A stretch of DNA of 64,000 nt from Candidatus Didemnitutus sp. (GTDB lineage: Bacteria; Verrucomicrobiota; Verrucomicrobiia; Opitutales; Opitutaceae). The notes below the pieces were generated by a model. The model saw only the letters and a list, made by a program, of their open reading frames with translations. It ran no database searches and was not told where the DNA came from. Positions 26,349 to 34,841 of this stretch are shown in pieces. The position numbers were made by a program, and so were the translations under genes. The DNA lies in contig JAHCAY010000001.1 of the NCBI GenBank assembly GCA_019634575.1, positions 3,472,001 through 3,536,000 of the forward strand, given 5' to 3'. Every line of letters starts with the position of its first letter. Within the stretch, counting starts at the first letter, position 1.

Positions 26349-27254
26349 TTAGCTTTTCTTCGTCGCGTCGGTCGCGGCCGGTGCGGGCGGCGCCGGTTCC
26401 GGATCCTGGGTGCCGTGGTCGAGCGCGATGCGCCACGCGCCGTCGCTGGGCGAGCGCTTCCAGACCGTCACGAACTTGCCGTGCGATTCGAAGGGCTTGG
26501 CGTCGACCGTCGCGGCGAAGCGATACGGGCCCCACGCCCAGCCGAGGTCGTGGGCGGCGGATTCGACGAGAATTTCGGCTTCGCCGAAGGTCCTGGCGTC
26601 GCGCGGGATTTTGGTCGCCACGGCTTCCTCGATCCGGCGCTGACCCTCGGCGTCGAGAAACATGATCAGGGCGTCGGGCGCGATGTGGGCGAGGAACGCG
26701 CTCGCGATGCCCTGTTTCGCCGCCGCGAGGAAATGGTTCTCGGCGTGCTGCAGCGACCCGGTCAGGACGGCGCGGGTGGCGGCAACGGCGGGAAACGTCG
26801 CTGCGTCGGACGGCGTCGGTGCGGCGGGCTGGACGCCAGCCCAGTTGGTGAGGAAGAGCTGCCACTCGCCGTCCGCGCTTTTCCGCCAGAGCTCGACGAA
26901 ACGGCCGTCGGTGCGGATGTGTTCGCCGGTGGATTTGCGGGTGAACTCCAGCCGGTAGTCGCCGCGGACGAAACCGACGTCGTGCGACGCGGCCTCGATT
27001 TCTTCGGTGCTGGTGGCGGTGAATTTGGCCGTCGGCGAGATGCGGTGGGCGAGCGCGTCGTCGAGCTCCGCGCGGCCGCGGGCGTGGAGAAACATCAGGA
27101 TGCCGTCGTCGGCGAAGGCGGCGCGGTAGGCGGCCGGGAGGTTTTCCGCGGCGGCGGTGTGGAAGCGGGTCACGGCATCGTGCAGCGGCGCCGGTTCGGC
27201 GGCCAGGACGGCGGCAGTGAGCGACGCGAAGGCGAGGGCATGCAGCGATTTCAT
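26349..27254 (-). CDS. Exported protein with two SnoaL/DUF4440-like domains
   Basis: A 301-residue protein with a signal peptide (1-19). Two copies of an NTF2-like cone fold follow. Copy one spans about 25-145 (LHDAVTRFHTAAAENLPAAY, FLHARGRAELDDAL, DGRFVELWRKSADGEWQLFL) and copy two about 160-285 (HFLAAAKQGIASAFLAHIAP, FLDAEGQRRIEEAV, GKFVTVWKRSPSDGAWRIAL). DUF4440 domains bind or convert small ligands, but no catalytic residues can be assigned. The internal duplication within one polypeptide is clear. Tail residues are Pro/Ala-rich. Confidence 0.85.
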   Translation of the reverse strand: MKSLHALAFASLTAAVLAAEPAPLHDAVTRFHTAAAENLPAAYRAAFADDGILMFLHARGRAELDDALAHRISPTAKFTATSTEEIEAASHDVGFVRGDYRLEFTRKSTGEHIRTDGRFVELWRKSADGEWQLFLTNWAGVQPAAPTPSDAATFPAVAATRAVLTGSLQHAENHFLAAAKQGIASAFLAHIAPDALIMFLDAEGQRRIEEAVATKIPRDARTFGEAEILVESAAHDLGWAWGPYRFAATVDAKPFESHGKFVTVWKRSPSDGAWRIALDHGTQDPEPAPPAPAATDATKKS

Positions 27255-27400
27255 CGGAGCGAGGGTGGGGATTTCTTCGGTGGGGCGAGCGCGAAAAGCC
27301 CAGTGCGGACGCCGTCGCGACGAATCGGGCCGCGGCGCCGATCAACCGGTCCGGAGAAAAAGTTCTGGTGGCCGCGGGCTGCCCGGGCGAAAGTGGGCGG

Positions 27401-28546
27401 ATGCCCGATGCCGCCGCCACCGCCCGAGCCGAAGCTCACTTGGCGGACGGCGTGTTGACGGTCGTCGTGGGTGGCGGCTGGCAGATCACGGCGGACCGGC
27501 CGGATTGGCACGATCTCGCGGAGGAGGCGATGGAGGCGACGGGCACGAAGGAGCCGCCGAAGAAAATCCGCGTGGAGGGGCGGGGCGTGACGGATTGGGA
27601 CAGCGCGCTGCCGCTGTTCGTCGGGCAGGCGAAACGCGGCGCGGAGGCGATCCACGCGCAGTTCGAGACAGTCGACCTGCCGCACGGCGTCGACCAGCTC
27701 GTGTTGCAGCTGGGCCAGCCGAAGGCGCCGAAGCACGAGGATGCGGCGCTGCCGGACCTGTTCACCGCGGTGGGAAATTTCGCGACCGGCCTCGTGCGCG
27801 AGCTGCGCGACATCTCGCGGCTGGTGGGCGAATGCGTGTTCAGCATCGCGCGGTTTTTCCGCGGACAGGCGCAGTTCCGCTGGCGCGATTGCATCCACGA
27901 GATGCAGCAGTGCGGGGCGATGGCGCTGCCGATCGTGGGGCTGATCAGCTTCCTCGTGGGCATCATCCTCGCGTATCAGGGCGCGGTGCAGCTGCGGCAG
28001 TTCGGCGCGGACATCTATGTGGCGGACATGGTGGGCGTGGCGGTGATCCGCGAAATGGGGCCGCTCATGGCCGCGATCGTGCTCGCGGGCCGCACGGGTG
28101 CGGCGTTCGCGGCGACGCTGGGCAACATGAAGGCGAACGAGGAGATCGACGCGCTCGAGACGCTCGGCGTGTCGCCGGTGGATTTCCTCGTCATGCCGCG
28201 CATGGCGGCGCTGTTCCTGATGATGCCGTTGCTCGCGCTCTACTCGAACGTGCTCGGCATCCTTGGCGGACTCGTGATTTCGGCGGGCATCCTCGACATC
28301 CCGGCGAGTCTCTATTGGGCGGAGACGAAGACGATCGTCGACCTGTCGGACCTGTTCGTCGGCCTGATCAAGGCGGGCGTGTTCGGCATCCTCATCGGTT
28401 TATCCGGGTGCTTGCGCGGCCTGCAGGCGGAGCGCAGCGCGGCGGGCGTCGGCGCGGCGGCGACGCGCGCGGTCGTGACGGGCATCCTGCTCATCATCGT
28501 CTTGGACACGGTGTTCGCGGTGATCTTCAACATTCTCGGCTGGTGA
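27401..28546 (+). CDS. mlaE: MlaE-type ABC transporter permease fused to STAS (MlaB-like) domain
   Basis: A 381-residue protein from the ATG at 27401 (an upstream frame adds 11 residues). Residues about 10-115 form a STAS-like domain (GRGVTDWDSALPLFVGQAK), the role played by separate MlaB in E. coli. Residues about 140-381 are the MlaE permease with five to six helices and the signature VAVIREMGPLMAAIVLAGRTGAAFAATLGNMKANEEIDALETLG. The Mla system moves phospholipids between inner and outer membranes. It is the first gene of a four-gene operon with the ATPase, the MCE protein and a lipoprotein. Confidence 0.93.
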   Translation: MPDAAATARAEAHLADGVLTVVVGGGWQITADRPDWHDLAEEAMEATGTKEPPKKIRVEGRGVTDWDSALPLFVGQAKRGAEAIHAQFETVDLPHGVDQLVLQLGQPKAPKHEDAALPDLFTAVGNFATGLVRELRDISRLVGECVFSIARFFRGQAQFRWRDCIHEMQQCGAMALPIVGLISFLVGIILAYQGAVQLRQFGADIYVADMVGVAVIREMGPLMAAIVLAGRTGAAFAATLGNMKANEEIDALETLGVSPVDFLVMPRMAALFLMMPLLALYSNVLGILGGLVISAGILDIPASLYWAETKTIVDLSDLFVGLIKAGVFGILIGLSGCLRGLQAERSAAGVGAAATRAVVTGILLIIVLDTVFAVIFNILGW

Positions 28547-28547
28547 C

Positions 28548-29360
28548 ATGAGCGACGCCGTCAAACCCTCCGCGCCCGTCACCGGAAAATTCGCCATCGA
28601 GGTCGAGGGCCTGCAGGCGCGCTACGACGAGCGCGTGATCCTCGAGAGCGTCTCGTTCGCGGTGAAGAAGGGCGAGGTGTTCTTCATCATCGGCGGCTCG
28701 GGTTGCGGCAAGAGCACGCTGTTGCGCAATCTGGTGGGCTTGCAGCAGCCGCCGCAGGGCAGCGTGCGCTACTTCGGGCGCGACTTCACGCATGCGGGGC
28801 CGGGCGAGCGCAAGGCGTTCCTGCGCTCCTTCGGTGTGCTCTATCAGGGCGGTGCGCTGTGGAGCTCGATGACCGTCGGCGAAAACGTCGCGCTGCCGCT
28901 CGAACTCTACACCGACCTCTCGCGCCGCGAGCGCGCGGGCATCGTCGGACTGAAACTCGCCCAGGTCGGCCTCGCGGGCTACGAGGACTATTATCCGTCG
29001 GAGCTCTCGGGCGGCATGAAGAAACGCGCCGGACTCGCGCGTGCGCTGGCGCTCGACCCGGAGATCGTGTTCTTCGACGAGCCGTCGGCCGGCCTCGATC
29101 CGATCACGTCGCTGAAGCTCGACGAGCTTATCCTCCAGCTGCGCGACACGCTCGGCACGACCATCGTCGTCGTGTCGCACGAGCTCGCGAGCATCTACGG
29201 CATCGCCGATCGCGTGGTCCTGCTCGACCGCGAGACGAAGGGCGTGATCGCCGAGGGCGACCCGCGGGAGCTGCGCGACCGCAGCGAGGATCCGCGCGTG
29301 AGGGAGTTTTTGAATAGACGCATGGAGCCCGCCGGGCAAAAAGGAGTCCCAACCCCGTGA
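28548..29360 (+). CDS. mlaF: MlaF-type ABC transporter ATPase
   Basis: A 270-residue ATPase that starts one base after the permease stop codon. Walker A is GGSGCGKST (residues 49-57), the signature is LSGGMKKRAGLARAL and Walker B is IVFFDEPSAGLDP, followed by the H-loop VSHEL. The sequence follows the MlaF subfamily, which energises phospholipid movement through MlaE. Its stop overlaps the GTG start of the MCE gene. Confidence 0.96.
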   Translation: MSDAVKPSAPVTGKFAIEVEGLQARYDERVILESVSFAVKKGEVFFIIGGSGCGKSTLLRNLVGLQQPPQGSVRYFGRDFTHAGPGERKAFLRSFGVLYQGGALWSSMTVGENVALPLELYTDLSRRERAGIVGLKLAQVGLAGYEDYYPSELSGGMKKRAGLARALALDPEIVFFDEPSAGLDPITSLKLDELILQLRDTLGTTIVVVSHELASIYGIADRVVLLDRETKGVIAEGDPRELRDRSEDPRVREFLNRRMEPAGQKGVPTP

Positions 29361-30376
29361 AATCCCGCTTCAGTCCCGCCGCCGTGGGCATGTTCGTCCT
29401 GGGGGCCGTGTTGCTCGGCCTGCTGGCGTTCGTCTCGTTCGGCGGGACGAACTTCTTCTCCAAGCCCACGCGCTTCGTCGTGTATTTCGACGAATCCGTC
29501 AGCGGCCTCGATCCCGGCGCGGCGGTGAAGGTCAACGGCGTGCGCATCGGCCGCGTCGCCGCGATCAACGTCCGCTACGACTCCGCCACGCGCCTCGCGC
29601 TCGTCCAGACGATCTGCGAGATCGACCGCAACGTCCTCACCGACCGCGACGGCAACACCATCGAACTCACGAATCCCGTCGAGCTCCAGAATCTCATCGA
29701 GCGCGGCATGCGCGCGAAGCTGAACCTCCAGGGCATCACCGGCCTGCTGTTCGTCGAGTTGAGCTTCGAGGACCCGCGCGAGTATCCCGCGCCGAAGCGC
29801 AACGCGGTGGAGCCGTATCCCGCCATCCCCGCCATCAAGTCGCCCATCGCCGAGGTGCAGAGCAGTATCGTCGAGATCGTCGCCGACATCAAACGCGTCG
29901 ACTTCGCCGGCCTGAGCAAGGAGCTGAAAACGCTCCTCGCCACGACGAACCAGAAGATCGCCGACCTCGACGTGAAGGCGCTGACCGAGCGCGTGGGCCG
30001 CGCGGCGGACTCCGTGGAAAAGTTCGCCGGCTCGCCCGAGGCGAAGGCGGTCATGGTGAACCTCAACCGCACCATCGTCGAAACACAGGCGCTGATCGCG
30101 AAGCTCGATGCGCAGGTCCAGCCGGTGAGCGGCGAGCTGAAGCAGACCCTCGCCGACGCGCAGGCGGCGCTGAAGCAGATCGATGCCGCCGCGCTGACCA
30201 CGCGCCGTTTCGTCCAGTCGCAGGGCTACCTCGGCGAGGACGTCACGCGCACGCTGCAGCAGGTTTCCGATGCCGCCGGCGCGATTCAGCGCCTGGCGGA
30301 ACTCCTCGAACGCAACCCGAACGCACTGCTCGTCGGCCGCAATCGTGCGGGAGCGCAGAAGCGCGAACAGCCATGA
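29357..30376 (+). CDS. mlaD: MlaD/MCE-domain lipid-binding protein
   Basis: A 339-residue protein starting at GTG 29357, overlapping the ATPase stop (GTGA). An N-terminal membrane anchor (about 8-28) precedes an MCE domain (about 37-115: RFVVYFDESVSGLDPGAAV, then KVNGVRIGRVAAI). The remaining 200 residues are a long helical, partly coiled-coil extension (VKALTERVGRAADSVEKFAG, QTLADAQAALKQIDAAAL) typical of longer MCE proteins that may bridge the periplasm. It holds lipid in a hexameric ring on the permease. Confidence 0.93.
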   Translation: MKSRFSPAAVGMFVLGAVLLGLLAFVSFGGTNFFSKPTRFVVYFDESVSGLDPGAAVKVNGVRIGRVAAINVRYDSATRLALVQTICEIDRNVLTDRDGNTIELTNPVELQNLIERGMRAKLNLQGITGLLFVELSFEDPREYPAPKRNAVEPYPAIPAIKSPIAEVQSSIVEIVADIKRVDFAGLSKELKTLLATTNQKIADLDVKALTERVGRAADSVEKFAGSPEAKAVMVNLNRTIVETQALIAKLDAQVQPVSGELKQTLADAQAALKQIDAAALTTRRFVQSQGYLGEDVTRTLQQVSDAAGAIQRLAELLERNPNALLVGRNRAGAQKREQP

Positions 30377-30431
30377 CATCTTCCAGCCCTGGCGCGGCGC
30401 ACGCGGCGACCACCTCAAGAGCGAATCTCCG

Positions 30432-31019
30432 ATGAAAAATTTCCGCACCGTCTGGTTTGTCGTGGGATGCGTCGCCGGCCTCGCCGGCTGCAACGTCCTC
30501 CCCGAGGCGCGCCCGGAAAGCGCGCGCTACTTCGTGCTCGAGGCTCATCCCGCCGCCGAAGCGCCGCCGGCCGGGGCGGTGAAGCTCGGGCTGCGCCCGG
30601 TCGAGGTGCCGGCCTACCTGAAGCACAAGGCGATTGCCCTGCGCAGCGGGGAAAACGAAGTCAGCTACGCGCCCGATGCGTTCTGGGCCGAGCCGCTCGA
30701 TGCCGGCGTCGCGCGCGTGCTGCGCGAGCACCTCGCGGCGCGCGCCAACGTGCTGGCGTATCCGTTCCCGGCGCAATTGCCGCGCGACTACGACCTCACC
30801 GTCCGCGTGCTCAACGCGGAGGGCTCGGCCCAAGGCGTGCGCTTCGTGGCGGTGATCGAGCTGCTGCGCGTGGGCGACAAGCCCGAGCTCGTGGTGCGCC
30901 GCGAGTTCACGGCGCCGGCGACCGCATGGGGCAACGACTACGGCCAGCTGGCGCGCGGTCTCAGCCAGGCGGTGGCCGCGCTGGCGGACGAAGTCGTCGC
31001 GAGCGTGCCGAAGCCGTAG
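30432..31019 (+). CDS. ABC-transport auxiliary lipoprotein (PqiC/YmbA-like)
   Basis: A 195-residue lipoprotein: signal peptide with lipobox LAGC (cysteine near residue 20), then a PqiC-like domain (RYFVLEAHP, LGLRPVEVPAYLKHKAIALR, PDAFWAEPLDAGVARVLREHLAAR). PqiC-like lipoproteins sit in the outer membrane and complete the trans-envelope path of MCE systems. It is the last gene of the Mla-type operon. A REP-like inverted repeat follows the operon. Confidence 0.88.
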   Translation: MKNFRTVWFVVGCVAGLAGCNVLPEARPESARYFVLEAHPAAEAPPAGAVKLGLRPVEVPAYLKHKAIALRSGENEVSYAPDAFWAEPLDAGVARVLREHLAARANVLAYPFPAQLPRDYDLTVRVLNAEGSAQGVRFVAVIELLRVGDKPELVVRREFTAPATAWGNDYGQLARGLSQAVAALADEVVASVPKP

Positions 31020-31045
31020 CACCTTTCTTCGATCCGCGCCCCGTA

Positions 31046-31111
31046 GGCAGCGAGCTTGCTCGTGCCCAACCGGCCTGCGGAGCGGGAAACGGCGCGAGCA
31101 AGCTCGCTGCC
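31046..31111. repeat. REP-like inverted repeat after the Mla operon
   Basis: GGCAGCGAGCTTGCTCG (31046-31062) recurs as its perfect reverse complement at 31095-31111: 17-bp arms separated by 32 bp, preceded by CCGTA. The arm shares the consensus CCGTAGGCNGCGAGCTNGCTCG with the element at 45321-45345, so both belong to one dispersed GTAG-type REP family. It could protect or terminate the upstream transcript. Confidence 0.7.
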
Positions 31112-31232
31112 CACCGCGACGTGGAAGAGGATACACAGGGAGTCTCCCCTCCGCCGCTTGCTCTAGCGTGAGCGGCGGCGCATGCCTCACTTTGTGCTGG
31201 CCGCTGGCATGCGGCTGGCTATCTGTCCGGGC

Positions 31233-31535
31233 ATGGCCCTGTCCGGAGACACCCCCTCCACGTTCACGGTGATCCAGTTTTCCCTGGAAACCGGACCGGA
31301 TAGCACGCCGACGCAGCGCTCGACGAATTGCGGTTCCTATCGCGACGTGGAAGCGGCGTTTCACAACGCCCGCTGCCTCGCCAACGAGACCTGGAGCCGC
31401 ATCAAGGAAACCGGCGCGTTCGGCGCGCCGACGATCGTCGACACGGAGTGGGGCTACGATCTGCGGCTCGGCCCGCTGACGGTGCACCGTTTCTGGGTGC
31501 ACGAGAGCGCAGCGAGCCAGCGATTGCTGAAGTAG
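31233..31535 (+). CDS. Small protein of unknown function
   Basis: A 100-residue protein from the ATG at 31233; the frame extends upstream to 31182, but the extra residues look like non-coding sequence. The body (FTVIQFSLETGPDSTPTQ, YRDVEAAFHNARCLANETWS, GAPTIVDTEWGYDLRLGPLTVHRFWVHE) looks like a compact alpha/beta domain. I do not recognise the family. No signal peptide or membrane segment. It is convergent with the thioredoxin gene downstream. Confidence 0.6.
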   Translation: MALSGDTPSTFTVIQFSLETGPDSTPTQRSTNCGSYRDVEAAFHNARCLANETWSRIKETGAFGAPTIVDTEWGYDLRLGPLTVHRFWVHESAASQRLLK

Positions 31536-31564
31536 AATGAGCGCGCGAGCGATGCTCGCGCTCC

Positions 31565-32719
31565 TCACTCAGGCAAGAGCTCGGGATGTCCCGCGCGGGA
31601 GAGCCGTTCGCGATAGAGTTGCTTCGCCTCCGCTGAACCGTCGAATGCGACGGCACGATCGAGCAGCATTCTCGCATGCTCGAGGTCGCCCGCGCCGGCG
31701 AAAGCCTCGATGAAGTTGCCGAACGTCTTCTGCGCGAGCAGACGATTCAGGCGTGCGATCTCGGTGCTGCCGTTGGACGGTAAATTGGCGTAGCCCTCCA
31801 GTCGTTTGGATGCTTCGGCAAATGACATGCCGGCAACGAGGTCGCGGTAGCGGCGTTCCGCGAGGAGTGGCTCGAAGAGTAACGAGGCCAATTGCGCCTT
31901 CCGCGGGTTGCCAGCTGGTAACGAGTCGTGGAACTTTAGACTTTCGGCGGAGCTTCCCAGAACTCGGTTGAGCGCGACCAGCTCCATTAAACTCTTCAGC
32001 GGGGCATTTGATTGCTGCGCGCGGGCAAGTGCGGCGTCACGCCGTTCCAGCAACGCGCCGCGCGCGGCCGGATGTTGCTCACCAAGGTTCGCGATCGACG
32101 TGAGCAGATAACTCAGCCGCACGCCGGCGAACGACGGCACCGACACCATGCCCTCGTCGTAGCACCAGAGATACTCGGCAAGTGCGGCCGCCGGCTGCCC
32201 GGCGCGGGCGAGTTCATCGCCGAGCCGATAGCGCGCTTGCACGCGATCGTGCTCGTTCGGGGCGTTGACGATTGCCTCACGCGCGCGGGCGAGGGCGCTT
32301 TTGCCCGCCAAGCCGGCGTTGAACTCCTCGATGAACTTTGCCGCCTCCCGATAGCCGACGAGGCGATCGATCTCGGTGCCGTCGGGCTTGAGCAGAAGCA
32401 ACGTCGGGTAGGAATCGACTTTGTAGCGTTTGGCGAGTGCGCGCTCTTTCTCTGCATCGATCTTCAGTGCGACGGTTTTTTCGGTCAGGAGCGCGACGAC
32501 GGTCGGATCGGTCCAAGTGGACTCGTCGAGCATTTTGCAGGGACCGCACCAGGTGGTGTAGAAGTCGATGAAGACGATCTTGTGTTCGGCGGCGGCGGTT
32601 TCGCAGGCCGCACCGAAAGGCGCGTTGACGAAGAATTTTGCTGGGACCGGATCAGGGGCGGAACGGGCCGCGAGCGTGGTCATGCTGACGAGCAGCGGGA
32701 GAAAAGACACGAGTTTCAT
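31565..32719 (-). CDS. Exported thioredoxin-like protein with helical C-terminal domain
   Basis: A 384-residue protein from the ATG at 32719, with a signal peptide (1-20). A DsbD-gamma/thioredoxin_7-type domain follows (about 28-140: IVFIDFYTTWCGPCKML with Cys58 and Cys61, then VDSYPTLLLLKPDG with the cis-proline). The C-terminal 230 residues are helical and TPR-like. It probably acts as a periplasmic reductase. It lies 110 bp downstream of dapE on the same strand, with only a weak hairpin between them. Confidence 0.88.
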   Translation of the reverse strand: MKLVSFLPLLVSMTTLAARSAPDPVPAKFFVNAPFGAACETAAAEHKIVFIDFYTTWCGPCKMLDESTWTDPTVVALLTEKTVALKIDAEKERALAKRYKVDSYPTLLLLKPDGTEIDRLVGYREAAKFIEEFNAGLAGKSALARAREAIVNAPNEHDRVQARYRLGDELARAGQPAAALAEYLWCYDEGMVSVPSFAGVRLSYLLTSIANLGEQHPAARGALLERRDAALARAQQSNAPLKSLMELVALNRVLGSSAESLKFHDSLPAGNPRKAQLASLLFEPLLAERRYRDLVAGMSFAEASKRLEGYANLPSNGSTEIARLNRLLAQKTFGNFIEAFAGAGDLEHARMLLDRAVAFDGSAEAKQLYRERLSRAGHPELLPE

Positions 32720-32829
32720 AATCGAGGTGCACTTCGCGTTGGCCCGCTGCAAAACGCGGTCGACAGTCAGACGGCCTCGTGGGCGATTACGACGGAAATC
32801 TTGCCGCCACTGCGGCGGCGCTCTCGCGC

Positions 32830-33855
32830 TTACGCGGTGGCGAGCAGCTCGGTCGCGATGCGCACGTTGCCGTCGATGGCGGCGTGGAGTTCGGCGATCG
32901 AGAGGAACTCGTGGTCGGTGTGCGCGACGTGGATCGAGCCGGGGCCGAAGAGCAGCGGCGTGCCCCAGTTGTCGAGGAACGGCACGTCGGTCGCGTAGGA
33001 GAACACGGCCTGCTCGAAACCGGCGACGGTATGCAGGCGCACGAGCGGCACGAAGGCGGTTTCCTCGACGCGCAGACGCGCGCCGACCAGTTCCTGCACG
33101 CGACGGCGGATGATGTCGGCGTCGCCGACCGTGCGGAAGAACAGCTCCGCGTGCGCGTGCGGCGGGATGACGTTCGGCGCGACCCCGCCGCTGAGGAGGC
33201 CGATGTTGAAATGCGTGCGGCCGAGCACCGGATCGTCGGGCCACTCGGCGCGGCGCAGGATTTCGAGGCAGTCGAGGAGCTTCTCAGTCGCGGATTCGCC
33301 GAGCTCCGGGTAACCGGAGTGCGCGGCGCGGCCGTCGGCATGGAGGCGGAAACGCACGCCGCCGCGCGTGGCGGTGCCGAGGCGCAGGTCGGTGGGTTCG
33401 CCGTTGATGAGGAACTTGGATTGGTTCGGGAGCGTGTTGGCGCGCTTGGCGCCGTCGCTGCCGCGTTCCTCGCCGACGACGAAGAGCAGGGCGACGCGCG
33501 TCTCGCCCGCCGCGCGCAGGCGCTCGGCGGCGGCGACTTGCGCGGCGAGGATGCCTTTGGCGTCGCACGCGCCGCGGCCCATGAGTTTGTCGCCTTCGAC
33601 GCGGCTCGGGAAATACGGCGGCACGCAATCGAAGTGGGTCGAGAACGTGACCTTCGGCTCGCCGACGGTGGCGAGGATGTTGAAGCGTTCGCCGGAGACC
33701 GGTTGTTCCTGCACGCGCCAGCCGAGCGCGCGGAGATCGGCGGCGAGCTTGCGGCCGACGGCGGCTTCCTTGCCCGTGGTGGAATCGATGTCCATCAGGC
33801 CGCGCGCGAACGCGACGGCGTCGAAGGTGGCGGAGGATTGGGTCGCGGTGCTCAT
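32830..33855 (-). CDS. dapE: M20-family deacylase, probably succinyl-diaminopimelate desuccinylase
   Basis: A 341-residue M20 metallo-hydrolase. Zinc ligands are visible in FSTHFDCVPP (His, Asp), MGRGACDAKG (bridging Asp), FVVGEERGSDG (catalytic Glu-Glu) and the C-terminal AHTDHEF histidine. The ATG overlaps the stop codon of dapD (ATGA), which strongly favours DapE of the succinylase lysine/diaminopimelate pathway over ArgE. The enzyme removes succinate from N-succinyl-LL-diaminopimelate. The sequence alone resembles both DapE and ArgE; the assignment rests on context. Confidence 0.85.
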   Translation of the reverse strand: MSTATQSSATFDAVAFARGLMDIDSTTGKEAAVGRKLAADLRALGWRVQEQPVSGERFNILATVGEPKVTFSTHFDCVPPYFPSRVEGDKLMGRGACDAKGILAAQVAAAERLRAAGETRVALLFVVGEERGSDGAKRANTLPNQSKFLINGEPTDLRLGTATRGGVRFRLHADGRAAHSGYPELGESATEKLLDCLEILRRAEWPDDPVLGRTHFNIGLLSGGVAPNVIPPHAHAELFFRTVGDADIIRRRVQELVGARLRVEETAFVPLVRLHTVAGFEQAVFSYATDVPFLDNWGTPLLFGPGSIHVAHTDHEFLSIAELHAAIDGNVRIATELLATA

Positions 33856-34706
33856 CGGATCCAGCTTTCGAGTTCGGTGCGGGTGTCGGTCTTCTCGTCG
33901 CGGTATTTGACGATGACCGGCGTGGCGACGGAGAGGCCCCACTCGGGTCCGGGCGCGCGTTTCACGGTGCGCGCGCCGGGGACGACGACGGCTCCGGCGG
34001 GGACGACGACCGGCGAGCCGGCGGTGGGCGCGATGATGGTTTGGTTGACGAGGTCGTAGATCGGCGTGGAGCCGGTGAGCACGACGCCGGCGCCGATGAC
34101 GGCGCGGGTCTTCACGATGGCGCCTTCGTAGATGCCCGTGTTGCCCCCGACGAGGACGTCGTCCTCGATGATGACCGGCAGCGCGCCGACGGGCTCGATG
34201 ACGCCGCCGATCTGCGCGGCGGCGGAGAGATGCGCGCGCTTGCCGATCTGCGCGCACGAGCCGACGAGCGCGTGGGAGTCGACCATGGTGCCCTCGTCGA
34301 CGTAGGCGCCGAGGTTGATATACATCGGCGGCATGCAGATGACGCCCTTGGCGAGGTAGGCGCCTTCGCGGATCGCGGAGCCGCCCGGGACGATGCGCAC
34401 GCCGGCGGCGAGGCCGGGGCGGCGGACGGGCAGGGTGTCCTTGTCGTAGAAGGGGAACGCGCCGCTCACGTCGGCCATGTCGCCGTGGCGCAGGCCGAGG
34501 AGGATGGCCTGCTTCACCCAGGTGTTGACCTTCCAGCCGGTCGGCGAGGCGGCGTCGGGCTCGGCGGAGCGGATGAGGCCGGCGTTCAGCGCGGAGCGGA
34601 CTTCGGACCAGAGCGCGCGGGCGGCGGCCTTGTCGGCGGCGGGGCCGGCGGCGAAGAGCTGTTCGGTCTGCGTGCGGAGGGCGGCGAAATCGGGCGTGGG
34701 GGACAT
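33852..34706 (-). CDS. dapD: 2,3,4,5-tetrahydropyridine-2,6-dicarboxylate N-succinyltransferase
   Basis: A 284-residue DapD. An N-terminal helical domain (about 5-90) precedes a left-handed beta-helix of hexapeptide repeats (about 105-250: AIREGAYLAKGVICMPPMYI, NLGAYVDEGTMVDSHALVGS, HLSAAAQIGGVIEPVGALPV). The MPPMYINLGAYVDEGTMVDS run is the family hallmark. It uses succinyl-CoA to open tetrahydrodipicolinate in diaminopimelate synthesis, and dapE follows with a 4-bp overlap. It is divergent from panC across 135 bp. Confidence 0.96.
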   Translation of the reverse strand: MSPTPDFAALRTQTEQLFAAGPAADKAAARALWSEVRSALNAGLIRSAEPDAASPTGWKVNTWVKQAILLGLRHGDMADVSGAFPFYDKDTLPVRRPGLAAGVRIVPGGSAIREGAYLAKGVICMPPMYINLGAYVDEGTMVDSHALVGSCAQIGKRAHLSAAAQIGGVIEPVGALPVIIEDDVLVGGNTGIYEGAIVKTRAVIGAGVVLTGSTPIYDLVNQTIIAPTAGSPVVVPAGAVVVPGARTVKRAPGPEWGLSVATPVIVKYRDEKTDTRTELESWIR

Positions 34707-34841
34707 GCGTAAAGCGCGGATGAATCTCGGACAGGGCTGCCTTTGCGCAGAGCGCTCCGGCGGGTTCGCCGGCGGTGCGACCGAGGCGAGGAGGCTTGAT
34801 AAAGCGCGCGCGCCCGGGTTAGTTCAAGTCCCTTCCCGGTC

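Noticed and set aside
32803-32819. Hairpin GCCGCC / GGCGGC after dapE as a terminator
   Set aside because: Only six base pairs and no real T-tract; too weak to call.
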